Shown here one piece after another: positions 35,077-46,092 of a stretch of 64,000 nucleotides of DNA (positions are counted from its first letter, which is position 1; each line of letters opens with the position of its first letter). Position numbers and translations under genes: made by a program. The notes under the pieces are model-generated. The model worked only from the letters and a program-made list of their open reading frames with translations. It ran no database searches and was not told where the DNA came from. Source of the DNA: Astrothelium macrocarpum (lineage: Eukaryota; Ascomycota; Dothideomycetes; Trypetheliales; Trypetheliaceae); contig JAGEMR010000014.1 in assembly GCA_021030915.1 (NCBI GenBank), forward strand, positions 62,001-126,000. The letters are read 5' to 3'.

Positions 35077-35242
35077 GGGGCGTGAGGGGTGGAGTGGAGT
35101 TTGTGCTGTGGCCGAGAGACTTGCATATCGGGTGTGCAGATATACCAGGGACTTGCTTTGGGTGGTTGGAAAGGGGGGTCCGTAAATAATGTAGATAGCT
35201 CGCGTGCATGCATACATACATCCATATTCGTAGTGATCATTT

Positions 35243-36399
35243 TCAAGAATTTTCTGCTGCCAGGTTTCCACCATCCACCCTTTCCCCCTTTACAAAAACC
35301 ACCACCACTCCCCCAGTCTCCAAAGCCCATTCCCGGTGCCCCATCACCCGCATTAGCGCTCTAATTGCTCCGCCGTGCGATGTCATTGACACCCATATGC
35401 TACTGTCCTCCATGAACACCTCGTCTAACAGCTGCTGGAGCCGCGTCACCATCTCGTCGTCAGTTTCACGCACATCCGCACGCCAGAATGGGTCTGTTTC
35501 GGCGAAAGAGGCGGAGAAGCGTGCGTTGGGGAAAGCAGTCTTTAGGCTGGTGAGAGATGAGCGTGCATCGCAGGTGTGGACGCCGATTACTTCGCGGAGG
35601 AGCTATGGGAGAAATGCAGCTGTTAGGTGCTGGGACCTTTATGGTATGGAGCAATGAGCAGGATAGAGGAGAGACGGGACAGACCTCTTTGACATGTGGG
35701 ATGTAGGGATAGGAAAGTGCGAGGTGAGGGTCTTGGAATGTAAATTCGGCGGTTTGTAGACAGCGGTAGAGTGGAGAGGCGTGGAATCTTTGCGGAGAAG
35801 GGGTTTTCTGGACGATAAGCTGGTGCTTCCATGTTGCGTTGGCGAGTTTGGCTTGTTGGATTCCTTGGTCTGTTAGGTGAGCGTCGAAGAAGGTGAGGCC
35901 GTCTGCGCCGTCGAGTTTGGACCAATGATCCTATGTCATCATGTTAATCGGTTTATTTGTTGTGATGCTGGCATATAAGGTGAGGAAATTTAGGATTGTA
36001 TTGTCGAAATGCTAGAGCGAGAACAGATTTTGCCAATCACATACATCCCAGGCCGCAGTACCATACTTGGCCTCTGCGACATTATGATCTCCTTGACCAT
36101 GACGCGCTAAGAAGAGAACTTTATAGCTGACTGTTGAGGGTGACTTTTGGTTCAAATGTTGAACGTAGTGGGCAAAACGTTCCCAAGATGTGGCATCTTT
36201 AAGACATTCTTCGTCTGTCGCGTAGGAACGCTCTTGGAGGCCAAAATTTGAAGTCGTCTAAGATAGGATGAGCAGTAGAAAAGAAGATCTCGCAACAAAG
36301 ATGACTTCTCACGTAATCAAAATCGGCTGCGTTGATAGAAGAGTCGGATTGTACAAAGAAACCATCTATAATTGAATATTTGATCGGAGATTTATCCAT
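35243..36399 (-). CDS. Histidine phosphatase superfamily protein (phosphoglycerate-mutase fold, Pmu1-like)
   Basis: Exons 36399-36313, 36257-36045, 35930-35685, 35602-35243; 301 aa, all four phase 0 at their boundaries. The catalytic RHGQGDHN motif, SPLYRCLQTA, and the second histidine in SHGGAIRAL are present. ETDPFWRADVRETDDE carries the acidic proton-donor region. This fits the fungal phosphoglycerate-mutase-like family containing yeast Pmu1, probably phosphatases and not glycolytic mutases. There is no signal peptide, so it is probably cytosolic. It converges with the IDP gene (166 bp between stops). Confidence 0.9.
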
Positions 36400-37451
36400 T
36401 ATACGTAGTAATGCAAAGAAAATCGCGCCACGATCTAAGTACTGAGCGAATCGACAAGACGAAGACAAAATTTCTTTAATTAACAATTGAAAACGAAGAG
36501 CAATCAGCTTCGATCAGAACATCAAGTGCAATTCTCATTTGACATTCTATTTGAGAGTTGGATGTTTTATGTCTCTTCTCGTGGATGTCGGAGTTAGCTC
36601 CGCCTAACGAGAAGAACTTGCTTTTCCATCATGCATTCCGTTATTTGTGGAGGTTGCAGCTTCAAGTTGTCTCTCATGAGATCGGAGGTGAACGTTCCGG
36701 AGCCCATTACACATCATCGTCTGCGCCGCCCACGCTATGATCCTCCTGGGTAAAGACGAGCAAAATCGGAAAGAGTACGGCTGAGATAAATCATGTCCAC
36801 CAAAGGCTAATACGAAAATAACACTGGTAGATCAAACGGAACATCACATCGTGGTGCACCTTCGATGATATCTCCTGATCCGTTATGTGTTACTAGTCTA
36901 CCCTGCAATTCTTTCAAGTCTACAGACGCAAGCCTTTTTATACCATTGCAATAGTAGCAGTAGTCACCCTACCACGAACTTTGCGACTGACTACTTACGC
37001 CGAACACGCCTCTAACATAGGGAAAAGGACGGAATGCTCAAAACTTCCCTTCTCAACGCTCAAAAGAGCTTTAGTCTCTTCAGGTGCCAGGAATGATTGG
37101 GCAGTTTACACAAGGTTAATAAGTTGATTGATGTCCGGCTGGCTAGCTAGCTGGGAAAAGAGAGAGAGAAAGAGGGAAAGAAAAGAGTTGAACACTGACC
37201 TACCTAAGCCACGTACGAGCTCGCCATTAGCTGCCCCCTGCAAGCGCAAGTTGCCAGCAAGTCAAGACAACAAAGGCCCAAATGTTCCTTACCGTGATGC
37301 AGAACAATCTTGACGTTCTGATGCATACAACCAATCGTAGCTTGCCAGCCGGCCTTGCCCAGCTCTCGTTACTCATCTCTGCCACCAACGATCAATGCGT
37401 CCAGAGCCGTCTCCACACGCATTTCGTCGTGAATCTTTCGCCGCCCAGCCA
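36400..37451. other. Intergenic, about 1.05 kb
   Basis: It holds the promoter of the histidine phosphatase gene and the 3' flank of the P-loop gene. A purine-rich tract (GGGAAAAGAGAGAGAGAAAG and following) lies at about 37150-37187. No gene recognised. Confidence 0.45.
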
Positions 37452-39882
37452 CTAAACCGCGTTTGACGTCACTGAACGCTGATCCGTTTGGAGTGCCGGT
37501 TCTGGAAGTCCACGTTCTTGGAGAAGCTCGGTGATATGTCTCTTGGAAATATGGAAATGCTGTAAGCATTGATAGGGCTCTAGACCCATGATGTGTAGAA
37601 TATATCTTCTGTCCGACCTACAGAGTGTGACTAGCCCATTAGGCGGAGTCTCTTCCGTTGATAAGTCCATCAGAATGTAGAGAACGGGTTTGCCATTTTG
37701 TGGGTCAAGCTTGCTTGTGTCGACATCAGCTGACTGTGATTGCAATATTTCCGGCGTTGTTTCTGGCCACAAATCCACCAATACGCAGTCTTCAAATTTT
37801 GGGATGCTTCGTACTGTCGTCCTTTGCTTGTGATTCGCAGCCCGTACATTGATCCCTGTAGAATTCTCTTTATTTATGTACTCTCCCTGAGCCGCAGTTG
37901 AAAATGGCACCCAACTGCCATTCATATGCCGACAGGCACAATGTCGCTCGAGTAACCAGGGTGAAATATTTGAAGGTTCGTCATTTCGTCTGGTCACAAA
38001 ACCTTTCGCCGTGGTCCAAGCCGACTTCAACCTCTCCGGTAATTTCTCGATGGCATCGTGGAAATGGCTTTTCAGGAGCAATTTGAGGAACTCTTCAAGA
38101 CCGATTTCCTGATTGTAATCCTTTTTGTAAACTTGCAGAGCCGCATCGATAGCGCAACATATGAGCAAAGCTGACACTTCCTGCCCACGGTCATTGTGGT
38201 GCTTTGATGGTCGATTCGACTCCATATGCACTGCGTGTAATCCACGAGTGAATGCCTGCCAATGATCTGTCAAGGTTTTGCATGCGGCGAATGTGAGGAT
38301 TGGGTCTGGAACTGATGCCAGCTTTAGCCTTCCGGAAACCACAGCTATTGTCTGCATATGTCTCTCCACACAGGTTGTAACAGTGAGAGGGGAAAAGCGT
38401 TGTATCGCGTTGGTTACCACAGAACGTTGATTAAGTATAGCAAATACATGATGCTGTTTTCCGCAATTAGGCAATTCGCGGCATAATAATTTATTCTCCG
38501 CAATCGAGATCACCTCATTATCCAAATGCCCATGCCAAAGTGGTCTGCCTAACTGACGCAGATATGCTAACTGTGTGATGTCGTACAGCGTCGTGGGTTT
38601 GTTCTCATTGAATACGTCGACGCTATCAGGAATGCACTCAGCTAACTGGCTCAATGAAAGGCCGGCTTTACGTTGATGATAATGATCTTTATTGATGTTC
38701 CCTTGATTCGAGTCTGCATAGCCACGATCGATAAATCTTGTGCTTGTTGAGGATAGGACGAAACAGATTGGTACATTAGATAATTCTGCAATCCAACGCT
38801 GGAAAGCTCTGAATGACCTGCTACTGTATTGATCGCCGCCCCTGATACCATCCTCAAATAGCGTGTCAGCCTTGTCAATGAACACAGTCAGATGTTGAAA
38901 ATCTCGGCACTTGTCCGTCGCAATCTCTACAAGGGACAACGCTGCAGCCCTTAGAGAGTTCCTTTCGGGAGACCCATGTAAAGAAGTTGCAATCTTGCCA
39001 TCTTGCTTGAAGTGCGTCATCCATTGCTCACTCAGTAGTAAGTCGTTGCGATAATTCGCCGCAGTTTTTACGACAGCAGCGTGAAAAGTTTTTCGTTGCT
39101 TTGGACGCTGAAAGTATTCAGGGATCGTTTGAAGATGTGGACGTGTTGAAAATGTTGCATCATGGAAATAGCCGGCAATAGCTAATGCTGAGGATGGGTC
39201 TAGCTTTGCAAATTCCATTTTCCCTGTATACTGAATGAACGTTTGATTTGCATTAGCTTTAGTCGAACTCACATGTTTCGAACAAAGCGCGCATCCAGGC
39301 CCAGTAGGAGGCATGGTACCACCCATCTTTTTCCTCCTATGACACAAATTTTGGCAGTATACTCCTTGGATTCATGAAAGCGTACACTTCAGGATCACCA
39401 GGTGGAAATCCACCGATAGAAGATCTCACGACACTGAAACCGGGTCTTTTAGGTAAAGGTCTATCTCTAGATTGTTCAGCATGGTCTGGAGACGCGCTGA
39501 GAACGCATGACGCAGTTATGTGTGTTTTGCTGTACTCATCTGCCAATCTCGATTTGCCTACGCCGCTGGCCTGAATCACGAAAACGAGACAAGAGGAATT
39601 TGTATTGTTCAATTTGAGATTGACTGTCCTCTCCAAGGAAGACAGATTTCCATTTTCACGGTATGGAGCATGGTAGGCCTTCACGACCCGTTGGCACCCT
39701 TCAAGAACTTTTCTTTCTTTCGCTACCTTCTCCGGTTCCGTGTCTTCCACTGGTTGTGTGTCTTCTTCAGATTGCACGTCTCCTTCTGGCCTCATACCTT
39801 CCGGCTCCAGATCTGACTTGTTACTCTTTTGAGAGCGATGGCCAGAATCGTTGGGTAAGGTGCGTTTATTTGGAGGAGCCAT
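37452..39882 (-). CDS. Fungal P-loop NTPase of unknown function
   Basis: Two long frames (39882-39337 and 39347-37452) join into one 763-aa protein through a 139-nt intron (39362-39224; GTATAC donor, GCTAAT branch, TACAG acceptor); phase is kept. Features: an acidic, Glu/Pro-rich N-terminus (about 25-60), Walker A QASGVGKS (about 104-111), and a Walker B-like LTVFIDKADTLF (about 285-296) followed by VPICFVLSSTSTRF, which resembles a sensor strand. The rest (about 300-763) has no domain I can name; the order P-loop, FPPGDPEVYAF, Walker B is that of large, poorly characterised fungal ATPases. Its codon usage is less GC-biased than that of the housekeeping genes. The second Walker B acid is replaced by Ala-Asp, so activity is uncertain. 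It could be a recent accessory gene. Confidence 0.65.
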
Positions 39883-40689
39883 GGTCAGTAAGGTGAGCTT
39901 TCTGGGAGCAAACAGTAAGTTCGTTGCAAGACGTGTTTGGATTTGGTGCAGTCACTGCTTGACTGGCATATGTACGACATGGGTTGGACAGTCGTCAGCG
40001 AGCGGAGAGTTAATTTGATTTGGTTTGGGTTCACAGCGCACTTACAATGTCCATGGTTAGGCCTACTCCACCTGGAGACAGTCAAGCCTCACCGGACGCA
40101 AAGAGCTGACGGAACCAGTGTGATGTAGACTCCCCCAGGCTTCATAGGTACGAAATGTTGGTGATGTTGATGCGGAGGATTATGTGAGGTGTAAAGCGCT
40201 CATGCGTATCATTTAGACGAGTCATTGATTGGTCAATGCAGCTCACGTTGATGCAAGGTACTCTTTAGAGCAGGTCAGTATAGCCTAAACATCCCACTTG
40301 GTATTCCTCCAGTCGTCGGACATAAACTACCAGCAATTGCTTTCCCCATCCACCGGCACACTGTATGCAAGTCGCAATGACTGATGCCTTAAGTCCGTTC
40401 CAACATTAGTGAGAATTATTTAAATGTTCGCTTGTTCGCGCTTGTAAACAAAGCGAGACAAAAATCTCTTGGTTTATCCGGTCTGATCTTTGAGCAGACT
40501 TGCCGGATTTACTTATAAACGCCGAAATAGGCAGAGATGATGTCAAATATAAGAGCTTAGTTACTTTCTTCGCCTCAATTTATTTTCAATCTCCAATACA
40601 TATACAGTATCTCTTGCTAGTATAGGCTTGCGGCTAACCGTCAAGACAAAGCGGCAACTACAGCTTATCTCTTTTTCCAGTTCAAAACA
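39883..40689. other. Divergent promoter region of P-loop and ALDH genes
   Basis: 807 bp between divergently transcribed genes. A TATA-like AAATATAAGAG lies near 40545-40555, about 135 bp upstream of the ALDH start. Nothing else recognised. Confidence 0.45.
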
Positions 40690-42222
40690 ATGACCACAAT
40701 TCCTAAATTCGAAGAGACCACTTCCTACCCCTGGTCCTCCAAGACCGGGACCAAATTCCCCATCTACAATCCCGCCACGGGCCAAGTCCTCACGGACGTC
40801 GTCGCCTCAACCCCAACCGAGGTCGATCTGGCCGTCACAGCCGCTAACGAAGCCTACTCCAAAGACTGGCGATGGCGTTCCCCCACCGAACGCTCGCGCA
40901 TCCTCTTCACCTGCGCCGCCGAGCTCGATAAACACCTTGACGATCTCGCCGTGCTGCTATGCCTCGAGAACGGCAAGCCTGTGGCCGCGGCACGCCAGTT
41001 CGATCTCAATTTCCTCTCAGGCATCTTTCGGTACTATGCAAGCTTGGTCGACAAGCTGCCGAGCGAGCTGTATGATGGTGGTAGCACCTACACCAATGTC
41101 TTTCATGAGCCGTACGGCGTAGTAGGCGCGATCTTACCCTTCAATTGGCCGCCCATCCATACCGGGGGGAAGTTGGCGCCGGCGTTGGCGATGGGCAATA
41201 CGGTTGTCTTGAAGCCGCCTGAGCAAGCGCCTCTTACAGTGATGCGCATCATTGAAATATTGCAGGGCGTGCTACCGAAGGATGTCATCCATGGTGTGCC
41301 TGGTATCGGGCCTGATGTCCCCGTCTCGTTGGTGCAACATCCACTGGTGCGTAAAATCTCCTTTACGGGTTCGACCGCTGCGGGTGCGGCTGTGGCCAAG
41401 ACGGCTGCGGCAGATATAACGCCCTGTTCGCTCGAGCTGGGCGGAAAGAATGCGTTTCTTGTTTTTGAGGATGCGGATTTGGACCAAGCCGTTCGAGATG
41501 CCTTGGAGGGTGGATTCTTCAACAAAGGCGAGGCTTGCTCGGCTATGTCGAGGATGGTAATCCATCGCGACATACATGACGTGTTCGTTGAGAGGCTGAG
41601 TGCTGCAATCAAGAAACTGGTTGTGGGTGATGGATTGAAGAAAGAAACGCACGTTGGACCTCAGGTGTCAGAAGCCCAGCAAAAGCGCGTCGAAAACTAT
41701 ATTCGCATTGGACAAGAAGAAGATGGCGCGACGATATCTGCGCAAGGAAACCTGCCCTCTGATCCGGCTTTGAAGGATGGATATTTCATAAAGCCAACCC
41801 TGTTCACTAGTGTGAAGCCACATATGCGCATCGCCAAGGAGGAAATGTTTGGTCCAATACAAACGGTAACGTCATTCTCATCTTACGATGAAGCAATTGA
41901 AATAGTTAACGACTCTGAATATGGGCTCTTTTCTGCAGTCTATACCAAGGACATGGAGAAAGCTTGGAAAGCGAGTAGACAGATTGATGTTGGGATGGTG
42001 TACATAAACAATTACTTTAGAAGCGTGCTGGGGAAACCATTTGGAGGAGCAAAGCAAAGCGGATACGGTAGGGAACATTCACTTGAGACACTACTAGACT
42101 TCAGCAGGTCCAAGACAGTGCAATTTCCGAGCGGTATTGGAAAGACACCAAGCTGGCAGGGAGTGACGGATATTTTCGGAGCAAAAGGGAGCCAAGTGAA
42201 TGGTGTGCAAAATGGTGCTTAA
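40690..42222 (+). CDS. Aldehyde dehydrogenase (ALDH superfamily)
   Basis: Single exon, 510 aa. It oxidises an aldehyde to the acid with NAD(P)+. Key residues: Asn in PFNWPPIH (N152), the cofactor Lys in VVLKPPEQAP (K175), the Gly motif FTGSTAAG, catalytic Glu in LELGGKN (E249), nucleophilic Cys in NKGEACSAM (C283), and the EEMFGPI and PFGGAKQSGYGRE blocks. No targeting signal is visible, so cytosolic. The substrate is not clear; the family includes betaine, succinate-semialdehyde and aromatic aldehyde dehydrogenases. Codon choice changes from C-ending (first 100 codons) to G-ending (about codons 115-280). It converges with the primase gene (132 bp). Confidence 0.94.
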   Translation: MTTIPKFEETTSYPWSSKTGTKFPIYNPATGQVLTDVVASTPTEVDLAVTAANEAYSKDWRWRSPTERSRILFTCAAELDKHLDDLAVLLCLENGKPVAAARQFDLNFLSGIFRYYASLVDKLPSELYDGGSTYTNVFHEPYGVVGAILPFNWPPIHTGGKLAPALAMGNTVVLKPPEQAPLTVMRIIEILQGVLPKDVIHGVPGIGPDVPVSLVQHPLVRKISFTGSTAAGAAVAKTAAADITPCSLELGGKNAFLVFEDADLDQAVRDALEGGFFNKGEACSAMSRMVIHRDIHDVFVERLSAAIKKLVVGDGLKKETHVGPQVSEAQQKRVENYIRIGQEEDGATISAQGNLPSDPALKDGYFIKPTLFTSVKPHMRIAKEEMFGPIQTVTSFSSYDEAIEIVNDSEYGLFSAVYTKDMEKAWKASRQIDVGMVYINNYFRSVLGKPFGGAKQSGYGREHSLETLLDFSRSKTVQFPSGIGKTPSWQGVTDIFGAKGSQVNGVQNGA

Positions 42223-42354
42223 GAAATAATCTTAGAACAGCGATTGGAAAAGCATGCCGTTCTCAGTACGTTAACATGAAACTGATTTGAAGTTCTCGCC
42301 AAGCCCGACGTACAACGCCACCCAAAACGCTTAATTTGCTTGCAGCTCCGTGTC

Positions 42355-44059
42355 TTATTGGGATGGCTCGTCCATCCCGACGTCGCCTGACTGAACCTTG
42401 CTTAGATTCTTGAGCAAGAAACTCCGCTTGAAATACGTGTTTGGGTGTAGTATTGTGTCCAGATCAGCTGCATTCCACGTTCCTTCATCTTTGACCTGTG
42501 GTTTCGAAATATCAGGATTTCGTTTCCCGTTTTTCATTTGATTGGGTTTGGGGGGGGGCGCTTACCTTTTTCAATTCGTTTTTATGCGTCGACTCAAAGA
42601 CACGGTTACAAGCAATATGATATCTCTGCCTCCCTATATCCTCTCGCACTGTCTTTAACAAATCTCGATCACTCACACCCATCTTTTGCAGTAGACTGAC
42701 TAGATTTTCCGGGCTAAATGTTCGATATGGACACCCGTGGGTCTGGCCAGGGCCCGGCATACCTTCGGTCAGCAACTTTTGACAGCTATACGGAGTATAT
42801 CCTCTTCCTCTCCGATTTGAATCCCCTCCTACGTCGCCATAGGCGTGGCGGACATTGTATAGATATTCCTTGCTAAACTTTTCGTCAGTGATTAGTCGAA
42901 AGCTCTTTCGCCAAAATGCAATGCATTCGGGGAGCGAAAGGCCAATGCCTTTTAGGAAGAGTGTATATTGGAGACGGCCAAAATGTTTGAGGTGAGAATT
43001 TGCACGGAGGGTCGAGTGGAGATTGGACATGCATGCGGGAAAATGAGCTGAGAGGGCATCAATATTGCCGGCAGTGATCTCATTACCGGAGAGGGAGGAG
43101 TCTTGTGAATAGGCCGCATCTGGTGCTGTGAATGACTTGCTGAGGTGGGCAAGGATGGGCGAGAGTCGATCGTCTTCGTCGAGACGAGGAAGAGCGCGTG
43201 ATGTCAGCTATTGCAGCCATTTGTCAGTCTTATTGTTCGTACATACAGTGTTTGGAAAAGACAAACCTCAAGCGCTTGATCAAGCCGTCTTTGAAACTCA
43301 TTCACAACCAGCGTAATCTGCTCTCGTACCGGGACATAGGCTTTGCCCCTTTTCAGAAGGACTTTGCGACTCTCCACTAGTTCTGGGACTTGTTCCCAAT
43401 CCACTTTGAACCAACCGTCTTCTTCACTACTCGCATTCTTTGGTTTGAATGATGCTGCTGCAAGCTCCTCTGCTAGCTGCCTCTTCTCTTCCTCTCCTAA
43501 TTTTTCCCATTCAAAATCTAGACTATCGACGAATTGTTGACGTTCTTTTGCGATGTCTGTGAGGAAACGAAGCTTGAAAAGCTGAGTCTCGAGTCGCGAG
43601 AACCTTCGGCGCAGGTCTTCGGTTGCGGCAAATGCTAAGCGGAGGATGAAGTGGGAATAATGATCTCGTTTGCGTTCGTCTTGCAGTGTTGATGATTTTG
43701 TGGAGTTTTGAGCCAGAGGCAGATGTTTTGCTAAGATCGGTTTCATGTAATCTATCGTCTCTTCTTGGGTTCGATTGCGAAATGCGCAAGCTTCGAGTTC
43801 CGCGAGAACTGAAATTGACGAAGCACGTTAGATTCGGAGAATGTATAATTCACGTCTTGAATTGAATACCTTTCAGTCGGCTGATGGCCCATTCTTCAAA
43901 TTCTTCAAGGGTTATGTCAAGTGTTGGCGGCAATATATAGAAATTGAGGCGATGACTATAATCTTGCTGCTTGAAATGGGGCTGCGCAAATTGTTTCTTC
44001 TTGTAATTGAGATTCGATCGTCTCTTTGGGTCGCTTCGTAAAGCATCCTGTCTTATCAT
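42355..44059 (-). CDS. PRI2: DNA primase large subunit
   Basis: Exons 44059-43870, 43808-43267, 43207-42566, 42495-42355; 504 aa. With the small subunit and Pol alpha it makes RNA primers for DNA replication in the nucleus. Start MIRQDALRSDPKRR and the early block RLNFYILPPTLDITLEEFEEWA fit the family. The four [4Fe-4S] cysteines are visible: PECIAFW, YSCQKLL, HGCPYRTF and IACNRVFE. The last exon encodes DTILHPNTYFKRSF, the conserved C-terminal block. A longer upstream frame exists, but family similarity begins at 44059. A run of nine G lies in the last intron. Confidence 0.95.
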
Positions 44060-44411
44060 TGTGGCCGTGAGGGTACAAATGTGTGGAGTTGATTTTGCGA
44101 TGGAGAGAGCAATTACGGAAGACGCGTCGAGTCGCGTGTCGCGTAAAGGGCCCAGCCACCCATGCCACAATGCAGCTCCGTTGACAGTGCATCCCCAGCA
44201 CCAATGACCTCCACGACGATCACTGTGACCTCTTTCAAATCCATTGTGTATTGAAATGGTTGGTATTCTTACATGCATAAGCGTAAAGTTAAAGACTTTG
44301 CTTCTTCCCTTCGTTTCAAATTGAACCCACGAGAGTTAGCAGCGCAGACATCACCATCTAATTAGCAAGTCTATTCCGGTTTTGCGACAATCTCATGTCA
44401 AAGCCCGAGTT

Positions 44412-45648
44412 CTATGTAGCAGCCAAATCCCCCAGCTTATCTACATAAGCCATCGGCACAATCTCCTTACCTTCACCCAAAAACTCTTCCTTCGAACTCA
44501 CCCCGGTCAAAACAGCCAGCGTACCTCCCAACCCACCATCAATCCCAAACTTGATATCCGTATTCAGCCGGTCACCCACCATGCAAGTTCTCTTCCGATC
44601 CAGCTGGAACTTGCCCTCAATCGCATCCATCATTGCCTGACTTGGCTTTCCTAGCGCCAGGGGCTCCTTTCCTGCAGCCGCTACGAGAGGCGCGCTCGTG
44701 GCTCCAGCACCGGGGAATAGCGTCTTGTTGCTTGGCAACGTAGTGTCGATGTTCGTAGCCAGAAAGATGGCACCTCGTCGCAGATATGCCAGACCCAAGG
44801 AGACTTTTAAATAGTTGACATGGAAGTCGAGCCCTGTGAGAACGACGCTGACGTCTGGGTCGAGTGCCTCGCCCGACGCGATCCGGTCGTAGTCTTCGGG
44901 TGTCATGTCGCGGCGTAGAGACGGGTCGGTGCCGCCAATGTGAGGGACGGATTCAGAGTCCAGCTCGGCTTCGACGCCGGCTTCTCCTAACACGTAGACT
45001 TTGTTCTTGGGCGCCTCGAGACGGAGTATCCGGGAGATGTAGATGGCTGCGCTGTACGACGATCCGAAAACTTCTTCCTATGAGCATTTAGAGATGCAAG
45101 TTTGAGAAGCATGCATTGGGACACGTACGACATTGCACGGAATATCCATGCTCTCGAATTTCTTTTTGTAGTCTTGCCGAGACTTTGTGCTATTGTTGGT
45201 CACGAAGACGAGCCGTTTGCCTGTGTAAATTAGTAGTTGTACTATTGCCTATAGGTGATGGAGTAATGACCTTTATTGCGGAGCATTTCCAATGTTTCTC
45301 TCGTGCCTTCGAACAAATGAGATCCAGACCAAAGCACACCTATCCTTCTCCCATCATCAGCGACGAATTGGAGATGTCAATGGTATTCTCTCGTTTTAGC
45401 TTCTTAAGACTAAGTGAGATCACCCTTTTATTCATCTTTAAGTTTGCATATTTACGAGCTTCAGAGAGGATATTGGCTATTACGCAAAGTTTACTTACCA
45501 TCGCAATCAAAAAGAAACGTCTATAGAATCACATCAGGACTACAGGAATAATAACGGGAGATTTAGCAGACAGACTCACGTCGAACTTTTCGATGAAGCT
45601 TGCTATTGCCGGTCCATCGCCGGTCAAATACTGCGCACCGGAAGACAT
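44412..45648 (-). CDS. PHO13: PHO13-type HAD phosphatase (4-nitrophenylphosphatase / phosphoglycolate phosphatase)
   Basis: Five exons: 45648-45580, 45520-45499, 45339-45271, 45220-45129, 45077-44412; 305 aa, close to yeast Pho13 (312). It removes phosphate from 2-phosphoglycolate and related side products in the cytosol. HAD motif I is FLFDCDG and lies almost wholly in exon 2, a 22-nt microexon. Motif II is FVTNNSTKSR. The cap follows. KPSQAMMDAI with the conserved Lys is motif III, and MVGDRLNTDIKFG is motif IV. Intron 3 has an unusual GTCATT donor. The start MSSGAQYLTGD is the only fitting ATG. Confidence 0.93.
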
Positions 45649-46092
45649 CGAAGCAGATCCGACACGATGAAGATGCAGATCGTAATTGAATAGGATTCGT
45701 GGGGTTTCTTCTTCAGGAGTGCCCCAAAATAAAATCTTGGACTGTAAATAAATTTGGTGAATTGAATAGTGTAAGATTCCTGCGACATTCCGAGAAGGGC
45801 GAAATGTTTTCCACTGCTCCGGACCGTCGTACTGGTCAACGTCAGATCTCAATAGCAGCGAGAATACAAATGGAAGCAGATGCTGTTTGTATCATCTAGA
45901 TTGGGAGCTGATTTTAGTTTGAAATATGATGTCAAATATTGAATTACTCTGGTACATAACTTAATATAAATTTCTGTACAGTAGTTAATTGAACGATCAT
46001 TGTCTGATGGTGACATTCACTAAAGTGGTTATGCTAGATGCAATTATGTTTCCAAGAACGTTATGTAAGATCGAACAGCCATGCGACAATCT
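45649..46092. other. Intergenic between PHO13 and aspartyl aminopeptidase genes
   Basis: 444 bp, AT-rich between about 45900 and 46080. It includes the PHO13 promoter and the aminopeptidase 3' flank. No gene seen. Confidence 0.45.

Noticed and set aside
33970..35274. 434-codon minus-strand ORF over IDP
   Set aside because: Antisense shadow of a highly conserved enzyme; only the plus strand has family motifs.
24445..42222. Secondary-metabolite cluster (SDR, methyltransferase, MFS, ALDH in one region)
   Set aside because: No polyketide synthase, NRPS, terpene synthase or other backbone enzyme is present, and the intervening genes are housekeeping genes on mixed strands.
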